Source of the DNA: a virus
Length of the DNA: 63,785 bases
Direction: 5' to 3' (one strand)
Virus record (IMG/VR): IMGVR_UViG_3300046318_000369
Coordinates: 1 to 63,785 of that record
The notes beneath the pieces are model-generated. The model was not told the DNA's origin. It saw only the letters and a program-made list of their open reading frames with translations, and searched no databases. The translations under genes and the position numbers were made by a program. Below are positions 37,501 to 44,363 of this stretch, piece by piece. Positions within the stretch are counted from its first letter, which is position 1, and each line of letters starts with the position of its first letter.

Positions 37501-39330
37501 TCTATAATGTTACTACTGGTGCCTTAGTTCATACACTAAACAATCCTAATGCTTATAGCACCGGGCTAAATGATAATTTTGGTTTCTCAGTAGGAATATC
37601 GGGCAATTATGCTATTGTTGGTGCATTTAATGAAGATGATGCAAGTGGTACTACATCAGGAAAAGTATACATCTACAATGTTACTACAGGTGCATTACTT
37701 TGGACACTAAACAATCCAACTGCTTATAGTACAGGTGCTGATGATAATTTTGGTTACTCAGTAGCAATATCAGGTAATTATGCTATTGTTGGAGCAGGGT
37801 ACGAAGATGATGAAAGTGGAACTACATCAGGAAAAGTATACATCTACAATGTTACTACAGGTGCATTACTATATACTTTAAATAATCCCAATGCATATGG
37901 TACAGGTGCTGGTGATTATTTCGGTCAGCCTCTAGCAATATCAGGTAACTATGTTATCGTTAGTGCATATAATGAAGATGATATTAGTGGTATTGGTTTA
38001 GGAAAAGCATACATCTTTAACGTAAATAAAAATTACACATACAATAATCCCATTGTAATTGGTGGATACGAAAAGTTAGTAGATGCTAATATATATCAGA
38101 CTTCATATGCCCCTTACGTAAATCCACTGAAGTTTGTGTTGGGTAATCCTAATGCTTACAGTACAGGTGCTAGTGACGGTTTTGGACAATCGGTGGCAAT
38201 ATCTGGTAACTATGCTATTGTTGGTGCAGGGTACGAAGATGATGCAAGTGGTGCTAGCTCAGGCAAAGCATACATCTACAATGTTACTACCGGCGCATTA
38301 CTTTGGACACTAAACAATCCTAATGATTATAGCACTGGTTCATATGATTATTTTGGATCTTCAGTTGGAATATCTAGCAACTATGCTATTGTAGGCGCAT
38401 GGGGCGAAGATGATCCAGGTGGTGTAGATTCAGGTAAAGCATACATCTACAATGTTACTACCGGTCAATTAATATGGACACTAACTAATCCTAATGCTTA
38501 TAGTACTAGTGCAGATGATGAGTTCGGGGCTTCGGTAGCAATATCAGGTAACTATGCTATCGTTGGTGCAGGTTACGAAGATGACATAACTGGTACAGTT
38601 TCAGGTAAAGCATACATCTATAATGTTGCTACCGGTGCAATAGTCTGGATATTGGACAACCCTAATGCATACGGAACCGGTTTAAATGATATTTTTGGTA
38701 TATCGGTAGCAATATCTGGTAATTATGCAATGGTTAGTGCAGCATACGAAGACACCGCCACTGGGCTCGAATCAGGAAAAGTATACATTTATAATGTCAC
38801 TACAGGGGCACTGCTCTTTACACTGAACAATCCTAATGCATATGGTACTACAGAGTTTGATTATTTCGGCTCTTCTATTGCAATATCGGGCAATTATGCA
38901 ATTGTTGGTGCATATCAAGAAGACGACGCAACAGGTTCCAGTTCGGGAAAAGCATACATCTATAACGTAACAAACGGCCTCCTTATGCAAACACTACATA
39001 ATCCTAATACTTTTAGTACAGGTGAGTATGATAATTTTGGTATTTCGGTAGCAATATCTGGTAATTACGCAATTGTATCTGCAGATGAAGAAGATAGCGC
39101 CGGTCCTGTTTATAATACAGGAAAAGTATACATCTACAATGTTACTACAGGTGAATTACTATATACTTTAAATAATCCCAATGCATATGGTACAGGTGCT
39201 GATGATTATTTTGGAACGGTAGCAATATCAGATAACTACGTTATCGTCGGTGTAGCCAACGAGGATGATGCAAGTGGAACATCTTCTGGTAAAGCCTACA
39301 TATATGATATACGACAAAATTCGCCGACAC
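27747..39330 (+). repeat. 63 FG-GAP-type blades in three genes (3 x 3 x 7)
   Basis: Unit length is about 165-174 bp. Core DNA words such as GTAACTATGCTATTGTTGG and GGTAAAGCATACATCTA recur dozens of times, interrupted only by the gene starts, gene ends and six inter-propeller linkers. Between blades the most variable codons fall just after N-A-Y-S-T and around the E-D-D-A-G-G turn. Confidence 0.88.
31572..35480 (+). CDS. FG-GAP repeat protein predicted to fold as three seven-bladed propellers (2)
   Basis: A 1302-residue paralogue. The N-terminus reads MAIQINGTTVINNN, then I-Q-F-A-D-G-T-V-Q-S, a fibre-type leader shared with the third gene. I count 21 blades. The first group ends near 32940, where blade 7 closes with F-S-A-S-S-G-V-Y-L-K-T-I in place of the usual T-T-G. 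The second ends with a linker near 34110-34225. Blade 2 of the third group has an insertion (N-P-L-I-P-N-I-Y-D-T). It starts nine bases after the first gene with AAGGA as ribosome site. Same interpretation: beta-propeller adhesin of the virion. It most likely arose by duplication of a whole 21-blade gene. Confidence 0.72.
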   Translation: MAIQINGTTVINNNRRALAINNIQFADGTVQSTANLDAAKLGENVGTAGALIFTLNNPGTNVILNSNNDYFGDPVAIDGNYAIVGAPEEDDASGDSSGKAYIFDITTGALIRTLNNPNAYDTASGDLFGNSVAISGNYAIVGAQYEDIVGGTSSGKVYVFNVTTGQLLWTLNNPNAYSTSSGDRFGNSVAVSGNYAIVGAYFESDASGATSGKAYIFNVTTGQLAWILDNPNLYGTSANDQFGNSVSISGNYAIVGASSEDDASGLGSGKAYIFDVTTGQLLWTLDNPNAYSTSALDYFGFSVAVSGNYAIVGAYQEGDTGGAYSGKAYIYNVTTGTLLFTLNNPSAYSTGADDNFGESVSISDNYAIVGASFESDAGGFSSGKAYIFDVTTGQLLWTLNNPNAYSTSANDRFGNRVAISGDYAIVGVWGEGDTSGNRSGKVYTFSASSGVYLKTIDNPNVYGATIYDRFGNSVSISGNYAIVGAWTESDATGFNSGKAYIFNVTTGQLLWTLDNPNAYSTGANDNFGQSVAISGNYAIVSAPGEAEAGGGITSGKAYIYNVTNGAVLWTLNNPNAYSTSLNDNFGWAVAISGNYAIVNAWGEDDAGGTYSGKAYIYNVTTGQLVWTLNNPNAYSTSLNDYFGYSVAVSGNYAIVGAHEEDDARGTSSGKAYIYNVTTGQLVWTLNNPNIYGTGISDRFGFSVAVSGNYAIVGAYQEDEGQTVSQSGKAYIYNVTNGALLWTLNNPNAYSTGLNDEFGSRVAISGNYAIVSAYNEDDASGTSSGKAYIYNVTTGALIRTLNNPSAYSTGNGDQFGNSVAVSGNYAIVGVQTEDDVGGVDSGKAYIFQISQAVDSAYVEEINFSSGASLNLLTHKAFQVAHPAGGLVWTLDNPNAYSTSFNDQFGYSSAISGNYAIVGAFQEVAPYGLDFLYDSGTAYIYNVATGQLLHTLINPNPLIPNIYDTDYFGYSVAISGNYAIVGAYTEYNAAGSTNSGKAYIFNVTTGQLLWTLDNPNAYSTSAGDQFGYSVAISGNYAIVGAWQEDDASGTSSGKAYIFNVTTGALLWTLTNPNAYSTSANDGFGASVAISGNYAIVSASYEDDVRGFSSGKAYIFNVTTGALVWTLNNPNAYSSGGYDGFGVSVAISGNYAIVGSFEDDASGQNSGKAYIFNVTTGQLVWTLNNPNAYGTGNGDQFGTVVAISGNYAIVGAYYEDDAGGTESGKAYIFDITTGQLICTLDNPNAYDFAGSDVFGWSVAISGNYAIVGAYQEDDASGSGSGKSYIFSITDQTYLDKILTVSQSIF

Positions 39331-39401
39331 GCAGGTTGAGTGTCGAGGATAAATTAATTAGTCTATTTGCGCAAGATCCTCGCAAGACTATTTCTTTCTA
39401 A
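35490..39401 (+). CDS. FG-GAP repeat protein predicted to fold as three seven-bladed propellers (3)
   Basis: A 1303-residue paralogue, again with 21 blades. Group one ends near 36850 (T-T-G-V-R-Y-L-T-I). Group two begins with an atypical blade lacking the F-G (S-S-Y-H-G-R-S-V-A-I-S) and ends with a linker near 38020-38140 rich in Tyr and Asn. Group three ends at about 39310. The C-terminal 25 residues (R-R-L-S-V-E-D-K-L-I) differ from the other two paralogues. Keeping exactly seven blades per group in three long diverged genes argues that the closed ring is selected. Its weak ribosome site (AAGAGAA) suggests lower expression or translational coupling to gene two. Confidence 0.72.
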   Translation: MAIKVNGYNAIDDSRNMYLRSIQFADGTTQTSDVIASSNITTTPGGSLLQTINYPQFLSQLSSNGDRFGVSVAVSGNYAIVGAYREDDADGNDSGKAYIFNVTTGALVWTLNNPSAYSTGFDDEFGYSVAISGNYAIVSAINESDAGGYSSGKVYIYNVTTGALLYTLNNPNAYSTSRNDYFGYSVAISGNYAIVGANWEGDAGGAYSGKAYIFDVTTGLLLWTLDNPNAYGTSAGDGFGDSVAVSGNYAIVGASYEADVGGNSSGKAYIFNVTTGALVWTLDNPNAYSTSENDRFGWAVAISGNYAAVGAINESDTSGIYSGKAYIYNVTTGALLFTLNDPNAYSTSTGDRFGYSVAISGNYAIVGAPEEADVNGIGSGKAYIYNVTTGALLFTLNNPNAYGTSSYDYFGNSVAVSGNYAIIGAYQEADASGSQSGKAYIYNVTTGVRYLTIDNPNKFNANGASSYHGRSVAISGNYAIVGAHGEDDISSPDSGKAYIYNVTTGELVWALDNPNAYSTITNDNFGLSVAISGNYAAVGAINEDDASGISSGKAYIFNVTTGQLVCTLNNPNAYSTSVFDSFSNSLAISGNYAIVTAWGEDQASTGSGSGKAYIFNVTTGQLIWTLNNPNAYSTSQDDNFGTSVAISGNYAILGANNEDAADGLQSGKAYIYNVTTGALVHTLNNPNAYSTGLNDNFGFSVGISGNYAIVGAFNEDDASGTTSGKVYIYNVTTGALLWTLNNPTAYSTGADDNFGYSVAISGNYAIVGAGYEDDESGTTSGKVYIYNVTTGALLYTLNNPNAYGTGAGDYFGQPLAISGNYVIVSAYNEDDISGIGLGKAYIFNVNKNYTYNNPIVIGGYEKLVDANIYQTSYAPYVNPLKFVLGNPNAYSTGASDGFGQSVAISGNYAIVGAGYEDDASGASSGKAYIYNVTTGALLWTLNNPNDYSTGSYDYFGSSVGISSNYAIVGAWGEDDPGGVDSGKAYIYNVTTGQLIWTLTNPNAYSTSADDEFGASVAISGNYAIVGAGYEDDITGTVSGKAYIYNVATGAIVWILDNPNAYGTGLNDIFGISVAISGNYAMVSAAYEDTATGLESGKVYIYNVTTGALLFTLNNPNAYGTTEFDYFGSSIAISGNYAIVGAYQEDDATGSSSGKAYIYNVTNGLLMQTLHNPNTFSTGEYDNFGISVAISGNYAIVSADEEDSAGPVYNTGKVYIYNVTTGELLYTLNNPNAYGTGADDYFGTVAISDNYVIVGVANEDDASGTSSGKAYIYDIRQNSPTRRLSVEDKLISLFAQDPRKTISF

Positions 39402-39415
39402 CATAGGAGTTAAAA

Positions 39416-39643
39416 ATGGCATTAATTACAGAACAAATTTTAAGTGAAACAGATACTCAATTGACAATCAAGTTTTCTAACAAAACTGGTCGTTCGTTGA
39501 CAAAGATAATTAATAAAGTAGATGGAATGACAAACGAAGACATGCTAAGACGTTGGCACCGTCGTATGACCCTTGAATATTTACAACGTCCATTTAAGTT
39601 CAAAGTAGATAACACCATAGACACTAGTACCATCGACGTATAA
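39416..39643 (+). CDS. Small conserved-looking protein after the propeller genes, function unknown
   Basis: A 75-residue protein, not recognised. It has a beta-like N-terminal half (E-T-D-T-Q-L-T-I-K-F-S-N-K-T-G-R) and a basic helical centre (M-L-R-R-W-H-R-R-M-T-L-E-Y-L-Q-R), without cysteines, membrane segments or signal peptide. A TAGGAG ribosome site lies seven bases before the start. It sits 14 bases after the third propeller gene and 15 bases before a glycosyltransferase, so it is co-expressed with both. A fibre-assembly or chaperone role would fit its place next to giant adhesin genes, but nothing in the sequence demonstrates it. Confidence 0.55.
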   Translation: MALITEQILSETDTQLTIKFSNKTGRSLTKIINKVDGMTNEDMLRRWHRRMTLEYLQRPFKFKVDNTIDTSTIDV

Positions 39644-39658
39644 GTAAGGTACTAGATT

Positions 39659-40612
39659 ATGGGAATTGTTTATGACCCTGTAAGTGTAAATGCAGCAAGT
39701 GGTACAGAACTAATGATGAGAGGATTAGAGAAAAGACTTGATTTGTCCTTCTCTAATCACTTCTCCATTGGTCGAGCTATCATGTTGTTTCCAAAAGACA
39801 ATAAGACAAAAATCTATTGGACACACAATCTTCCAGGACAGATGAATATATCTGAAGTGTCGGAGAGTGCTGCATTACATGTATCAAATCGTTGGAAGTT
39901 TGTTGACAAGATTGTTTATGTTTCAGAATGGCAAAAGCAATTTTATCAACGTCACTATCAATTTAACGAAGCTGACCAATCAAGGTTCAAGGTATTGCGT
40001 AATGCAATAACACCAATACCACAACACACCAAGCCAACAGATAAGATTCGGTTAATCTATATGTCTGTTCCTGAACGCGGTCTGTTTTTGTTATTAAATG
40101 CATTTGATAAGATTGCACCGAAATATCCAAACGTCGAATTGGAAGTATTTTCCTCATACAAGATTTATGGTATACCGGGGAGAGATCATGATTTTAGGAA
40201 TCTGTTTGCAAGAATGCAGTCAAATCCTCAAATCAAATATAATGGCACTGTAAGCAATCAAGAAATTCACAACGCTCTTCAACGCGCTCATATATTTGCT
40301 TACCCATCAACGTTTATGGAAACATCTTGTATTGCGTTAGTTGAAGCAATGAGTGCAGGTTGTTTGTGTGTGCATTCTAACATTGCTGCTCTTCCTGAAA
40401 CTGCCAAAGGTTTCACAAATATGTATGATTATTCAAACAATCGTGCTATGCACGAAGTAATGTTTGAGAAAAAACTTGAAGAAGCAATCCTTCAGGTACA
40501 ATCTGGAAATACAGGGCATCTAAATAAACAAAAAGAATATACAGACGCAAACTATTCTTGGGATACCCGTATACAAGAATGGAATGATTATTTAATAAGT
40601 AATGCAAAATGA
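39659..40612 (+). CDS. GT4-type (GT-B fold) glycosyltransferase
   Basis: A 317-residue retaining-type glycosyltransferase. The acceptor half includes K-I-Y-W-T-H-N-L-P-G-Q near residue 56 and V-Y-V-S-E-W-Q-K near 82. The donor half includes R-L-I-Y-M-S-V-P-E-R-G near 145 and, near residues 214-246, A-H-I-F-A-Y-P-S-T-F-M-E-T-S-C-I-A-L-V-E-A-M, the E-x7-E region that binds the nucleotide sugar. It is short for GT4 but both halves are present. It starts the second modification block and overlaps the next methyltransferase by four bases. Probable role: sugar transfer onto the same unknown acceptor served by the neighbouring methyl- and glycosyltransferases. Confidence 0.82.
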   Translation: MGIVYDPVSVNAASGTELMMRGLEKRLDLSFSNHFSIGRAIMLFPKDNKTKIYWTHNLPGQMNISEVSESAALHVSNRWKFVDKIVYVSEWQKQFYQRHYQFNEADQSRFKVLRNAITPIPQHTKPTDKIRLIYMSVPERGLFLLLNAFDKIAPKYPNVELEVFSSYKIYGIPGRDHDFRNLFARMQSNPQIKYNGTVSNQEIHNALQRAHIFAYPSTFMETSCIALVEAMSAGCLCVHSNIAALPETAKGFTNMYDYSNNRAMHEVMFEKKLEEAILQVQSGNTGHLNKQKEYTDANYSWDTRIQEWNDYLISNAK

Positions 40613-41274
40613 TACAAAGTTTGGTTAATGTACATAGAGCAGATCTTCTTCCGAAAAGTCATGTTAATTATATAAATTCCATTAAAGACATAAATCCTTC
40701 TGTCATATACGATATCGGGTCATGTGTGTTACATTGGCACAGAAAGGCAAAACTTGTTTGGCCACACGCAAGATTCATTTGTTTCGATGCACTAACCGAA
40801 CTTAGCTTTCTGTATAATGGAATCGAATTTGAAAATTGTATATTGTCTGATCGAGATGGTAAAGAAGTAGGATTTTATTATAGTCTCGAGTATCCAGGAG
40901 GATGTTCTTACTATCAGGAAAATGAAAAAATCAATAGCAAAGCTTCCGCAATATATACAGAATCTCATAAAAGGATGCTGAAGACTGTAACGCTGGATAC
41001 AATAGTGCAATCAAAGAACTATCCATTACCTGATTTGATTAAGATGGACATTCAGGGCGCCGAGTTAGATGTTATAAAAGGTGCCCCTATTTGTATCAAT
41101 CATGTAAGGGACATAATTTTAGAACTTCAAGTGGTTGATTATAACAAAGGAGCACCAAAGGCACCTGAAGTAATTGAATACATGAAATCGATTGGGTTTG
41201 TTTGTGTTGCAAAACAGTTCAGCAAGAACTACGCAGACTCGGATTATCATTTTAAGAATGAAAGATTATTATGA
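40609..41274 (+). CDS. FkbM-family methyltransferase
   Basis: A 221-residue SAM-dependent enzyme. The motif I region is degenerate (S-V-I-Y-D-I-G-S-C-V-L-H-W near residue 34), followed by A-R-F-I-C-F-D-A near residue 60, T-L-D-T-I-V near 124 and L-P-D-L-I-K-M-D-I-Q-G-A-E-L-D-V-I near 140, the diagnostic FkbM stretch. It overlaps both neighbours by four bases (ATGA), so translation is coupled to the GT4 and the following methyltransferase. Family function is sugar O-methylation. It is smaller than and clearly different from the double FkbM protein in the first block, so the two may act at different positions. Confidence 0.8.
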   Translation: MIQSLVNVHRADLLPKSHVNYINSIKDINPSVIYDIGSCVLHWHRKAKLVWPHARFICFDALTELSFLYNGIEFENCILSDRDGKEVGFYYSLEYPGGCSYYQENEKINSKASAIYTESHKRMLKTVTLDTIVQSKNYPLPDLIKMDIQGAELDVIKGAPICINHVRDIILELQVVDYNKGAPKAPEVIEYMKSIGFVCVAKQFSKNYADSDYHFKNERLL

Positions 41275-41894
41275 AATTTTTGGAGATTGCAGGAAATTAT
41301 AAGAGAAACGCTAGCTGGGATGTTATTCGTGATATGCGAGTTCGGGGCGGTATTGTTTATGACATGACCAACCTTCCAATTCCTGGAATTGACAATGATA
41401 CATATGATGGAACATACAGCGAACACTTCCTTGAGCATCTAACTAAAGATCAGGGAATTGCGTTCTTGAAAGAGATGCATAGAGTAATGAAGCCTGGGGC
41501 AACGATCAGGACTATTTGGCCATCAATGAATTTCGTTGATATGTTGAATAGCGATCAAGATCATAATGGACATCCGTTTGTTGTAATGTACAACCAGTAC
41601 ATTATCGATAGAGAAAATCCATTTAATAATCCATATTATAGACAGTTCTTTAGTATTCAGGAAGTTACTAATATGAGTAAACAAAAGAAAGCTGCATTGC
41701 GATTACTTCATCAAGAAGGCGAACACAAGCATCTTTGGTATACTCAAGAATTAATTGACTGTATGTGCGATTTAGGTTTTAAAGATGTTAAGGAACATCC
41801 GTATCGTCGAAGTAGATTAGTTGAATTTAATAATCTAGATAGAGATGATCCAATGAGGACTTTGCATTCAACAGTAGTTGAAGCAACAAAATGA
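41271..41894 (+). CDS. Class I SAM-dependent methyltransferase (type 11-like)
   Basis: A 207-residue protein. It lacks a clear glycine-rich motif I at the N-terminus, but has the downstream half of a type 11 fold: D-G-T-Y-S-E-H-F-L-E-H-L near residue 46, then F-L-K-E-M-H-R-V-M-K-P-G-A-T-I-R near residue 64. Proteins of this shape are common beside glycan genes in bacteria and phages. It shares an ATGA junction with the preceding FkbM gene and stops 13 bases before the GT25-like gene. The weak motif I means SAM binding, and therefore catalytic activity, should be treated as probable rather than certain. Confidence 0.72.
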   Translation: MKFLEIAGNYKRNASWDVIRDMRVRGGIVYDMTNLPIPGIDNDTYDGTYSEHFLEHLTKDQGIAFLKEMHRVMKPGATIRTIWPSMNFVDMLNSDQDHNGHPFVVMYNQYIIDRENPFNNPYYRQFFSIQEVTNMSKQKKAALRLLHQEGEHKHLWYTQELIDCMCDLGFKDVKEHPYRRSRLVEFNNLDRDDPMRTLHSTVVEATK

Positions 41895-41907
41895 ATTAAG
41901 GTGTATT

Positions 41908-42609
41908 ATGAAAGTTGATCGCGCATTGATTATTAGAAGAGTTCGGGTTCAAGAGTCAATTGAATATGCGAATATGTGTGCAGCAGGTTGCAAGAAGCAC
42001 GGCGTTCCTTATGAATTCATTGATGGAATTGAGTTTATGACTTCTGAAGATGCAATGAAAACAGTAGGTGTATGGTTACATCCTAATAATGTAAAAAAAC
42101 GAGTATCTGTTGGAAATAACAATTGCCACGCATCTCATATTAAAGCATGGAGACGTATCGTTGAATTAAATAAAGCATGTGTTATATTTGAACATGATAT
42201 GATTGTCAAAGGAAATATTTGCAATGTTGATATTATTGATATGGCAATAAATGTGTTCGGTCTTAGGATCGGTAATTCTGATATGTATGACCCAGTTGGA
42301 CCAATAAAAGAAATGGTTTCCATTCCTGTATCAACAGGCGGCCATGCCTATGCGCTAACACCGACTACAGCACAATGGTTTATAGAGGATGCAGAAAAGA
42401 ATGGTGTTGATATTAATGTTGATCAATTGATTAACACATCTTGCGGATTACCGTTGTATTTGAGCGATCCTCCGCAAGCAGTTTGTTGGCCAAGAATGTC
42501 AACAAGAGAATGGCAAAAAGAAGGACATAAACATATGACACCTGGATCTAATACAATTGACATTAGGTCTACGACGCAAAACTACATTAACGGATTCAAA
42601 TCACTATGA
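41908..42609 (+). CDS. GT25-like glycosyltransferase, copy 1
   Basis: A 233-residue protein from the ATG at 41908, chosen because it aligns with the next gene's start and has TAAGG upstream; a longer frame opens at 41878 inside the preceding gene. Recognisable GT25-type features are A-L-I-I-R-R at the start, H-G-V-P-Y-E-F-I-D-G, N-N-C-H-A-S-H-I-K-A-W near residue 71, and F-E-H-D-M-I-V in place of the usual E-D-D acidic motif. GT25 enzymes add hexoses to LPS or to protein hydroxylysine. The H in the acidic motif is unusual and also appears in copy 2. The gene overlaps copy 2 by four bases. Confidence 0.7.
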   Translation: MKVDRALIIRRVRVQESIEYANMCAAGCKKHGVPYEFIDGIEFMTSEDAMKTVGVWLHPNNVKKRVSVGNNNCHASHIKAWRRIVELNKACVIFEHDMIVKGNICNVDIIDMAINVFGLRIGNSDMYDPVGPIKEMVSIPVSTGGHAYALTPTTAQWFIEDAEKNGVDINVDQLINTSCGLPLYLSDPPQAVCWPRMSTREWQKEGHKHMTPGSNTIDIRSTTQNYINGFKSL

Positions 42610-43307
42610 GTAAAATTGATAGAGCTTTAATTATTCGTCGCTTAAAAGTCGACTTATCTATGGAATATGCACAAATATGTGCAGAGTCATGCGAGAGGCA
42701 CGGCGTTCCTTATGAATTCATTGACGGTATTGAGTTTATGAGTAGTGACGATGCATTTAAAGCAGTCGGAACCTGGAAACGTCCTGAATACATTGGTATG
42801 CCCGGTCATAATAATTGTCATGCATCGCACATCAAATCTTGGCGTAGAATTGTAGAAATTGGAAAACCATGTTTGATACTGGAACATGACGCTATTGTTA
42901 AGGGCGACGTAAGAAACATTGACATTCCTGATATGGCAGTGATTACATTCGGTCATAGAGTCGGGTTACCACAGATGTACGAACCAATTGGACCTATTAA
43001 ATCTCTTGTAAGAATACCGAGGGCAATGGGTGTTCATGCGTGTGGGTTGTCTCCTGCTACTGCTCAATGGTTAATCAGCGATGTTGAAAAGAATGGTGTT
43101 GGTAACAACGTTGACGAATGGTTGATTATGAAGACAGATTCTGGATTACCATTATATGTCACTGAGCCTCCTCAGGTAATATGTTGGCCGAGAGTTAGTA
43201 CTCGAGAATGGACAGACGAAAATAAACGAAGGCAAGAAATGGGTGCAACCTGGACATTTGCCGATGCGTGTACTCCTGGCTGGACAGCAGGATTTAATGT
43301 AATATGA
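42606..43307 (+). CDS. GT25-like glycosyltransferase, copy 2
   Basis: A 233-residue paralogue of the preceding protein with identical length and roughly half its residues the same by eye. Shared landmarks include H-G-V-P-Y-E-F-I-D-G-I-E-F-M, N-N-C-H-A-S-H-I-K-S-W, E-H-D-A-I-V-K-G and G-P-I-K. The acidic motif is L-E-H-D-A, again with His. The C-terminal third differs most, which is where acceptor specificity often lies. It begins within the stop of copy 1 (ATGA) and is the last gene before a 340-base gene-free gap. The pair reads as a tandem duplication, perhaps for two successive transfers. Confidence 0.7.
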   Translation: MSKIDRALIIRRLKVDLSMEYAQICAESCERHGVPYEFIDGIEFMSSDDAFKAVGTWKRPEYIGMPGHNNCHASHIKSWRRIVEIGKPCLILEHDAIVKGDVRNIDIPDMAVITFGHRVGLPQMYEPIGPIKSLVRIPRAMGVHACGLSPATAQWLISDVEKNGVGNNVDEWLIMKTDSGLPLYVTEPPQVICWPRVSTREWTDENKRRQEMGATWTFADACTPGWTAGFNVI

Positions 43308-43647
43308 ACATCTGAGATTTTAACATTTAGATAATATACAATCGATACATTGTGCACATATGATATATATTCGTAGGTGCAGCGTGTCTTTATGAATATA
43401 TAAAGGTTAAATATATTACAAAGTCTTATATGATTAGGATGACATTTCCTGAACTTCCTATGATATGAAACATTGGTATAACTAAAAAGAAATAATTATG
43501 GTATAATATCAGAATTAATTGCTTTAGTAATCTAACTTATCATTTTAAAAGACGAATAGATGTAATTAAATAATATAAACAACTAAATCAGATTATAGAC
43601 ATGTTGTCTCGTTTGATTAGTAAATAAGGAGCTCGCTAGAGAAACGT
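43308..43647. other. 340-base AT-rich gene-free interval
   Basis: No reading frame longer than about ten codons with a start codon, no convincing stem-loop with a T-run and no tRNA-like fold was seen. It contains a TATAAT hexamer at 43502-43507 without a matching -35 and a late-type AGTAAATA near its right end. It may hold regulatory or small-RNA sequence, or be the scar of a lost gene. Confidence 0.5.
43619..43626 (+). promoter_or_regulatory. Possible late promoter variant (AGTAAATA)
   Basis: Carries the TAAATA core with non-consensus second base, as in the GTAAATA variants before the sheath and tube genes. Predicted start near 43632. It merges with an AAGGAG ribosome site at 43626-43631, which would fall at or before the transcript start, so the assignment is tentative. 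Confidence 0.4.
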
Positions 43648-43893
43648 ATGGCAATATTACCAGCAACAGGATCAGCAATTTCGATGGGAAAAGTTCATCG
43701 AGCATATACAAATATTGTGCCAGGTACAGTAGGTAATGCTAACCTTACAGGAACCGGCGGCGGACAGAATATTAAATTAAGTGCAATTTTAGGTACAGGA
43801 TCTGCATTTGGAGCTCAAGCAGCTCCCGCTGGCACACTAATTAGATTTTCATTTACGTTCGGTGGCGACACAACTCCTTATGGATACTTATAA
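43648..43893 (+). CDS. Small putative structural protein
   Basis: An 81-residue, Gly/Ala/Thr-rich protein. The N-terminus (L-P-A-T-G-S-A-I-S-M-G-K-V) follows the pattern L-P-A-S-G-x-I-S-x-x-x-V found at the start of many short T4-like tail or fibre proteins. The remainder is low-complexity with a Phe-containing end (I-R-F-S-F-T-F-G-G-D). No catalytic motif, signal peptide or membrane helix. It opens a short run of three overlapping genes, sharing TAATG with the next. Virion location is plausible, but function is unknown. Confidence 0.55.
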   Translation: MAILPATGSAISMGKVHRAYTNIVPGTVGNANLTGTGGGQNIKLSAILGTGSAFGAQAAPAGTLIRFSFTFGGDTTPYGYL

Positions 43894-44363
43894 TGAATAC
43901 AACACAAATAGATAAATTATTAGAGAAAATAAAAATTAGCCCAAGCAAGTGGGAATTGGATAACATTATATATTTTGACAGGACTACTAATCCTAAGACA
44001 TTATTTAATTTCCTTCAACGAATTAAATTTTTACAAGAATATTCATCTGCATCATTAGCTGAACAGCAAGAATTAAGCCATTTAATAGAACTATTAGATG
44101 AGATTGATGATTACGACATAGAAGATATAGTGGATCAATCAGACGACGATGCAAAAGATGTGTTTCTTGAAAATTTAGCAAGAATTAGTGCAATTGAAGT
44201 GCTAACTAATAAACAAATATCTTTTGATACAATGACTACGGCTTGCAAATTGAGCCCTACTGACTTTATAATATGTGCTAAACGTACTCAAGATTTAATT
44301 AATTCTATTAGAGGGTTGGTAATCAAGGGTGAAACACTTAGTCAAGATGTAGCAGGCGCATGA
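43893..44363 (+). CDS. Acidic helical protein of unknown function
   Basis: A 156-residue protein, not recognised. It is predicted mostly helical and strongly acidic in the middle (L-D-E-I-D-D-Y-D-I-E-D-I-V, then D-Q-S-D-D-D-A-K-D). There are no transmembrane segments and only two cysteines. Its start overlaps the preceding stop by one base, and its end overlaps the next gene by four, so the three are translated together. An acidic helical protein beside small structural genes could be an assembly factor or chaperone; the neighbouring GT-A gene gives no clearer hint. Confidence that it is a real gene is high because of the overlaps and length. Confidence 0.6.
   Translation: MNTTQIDKLLEKIKISPSKWELDNIIYFDRTTNPKTLFNFLQRIKFLQEYSSASLAEQQELSHLIELLDEIDDYDIEDIVDQSDDDAKDVFLENLARISAIEVLTNKQISFDTMTTACKLSPTDFIICAKRTQDLINSIRGLVIKGETLSQDVAGA

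Noticed and set aside
27747-39330. CRISPR-like regular repeats
   Set aside because: The period is about 165-174 bp, the whole length is in-frame coding sequence, and there are no short palindromic repeats or unique spacers.
27627-39401. Diversity-generating retroelement targeting the propeller genes
   Set aside because: No reverse transcriptase gene, template repeat or adenine-biased variation was found in the window.
41878-41907. Earlier start for the first GT25-like gene
   Set aside because: The ten extra codons lie inside the preceding gene and have no counterpart in the adjacent paralogue; the ATG at 41908 has a TAAGG site.
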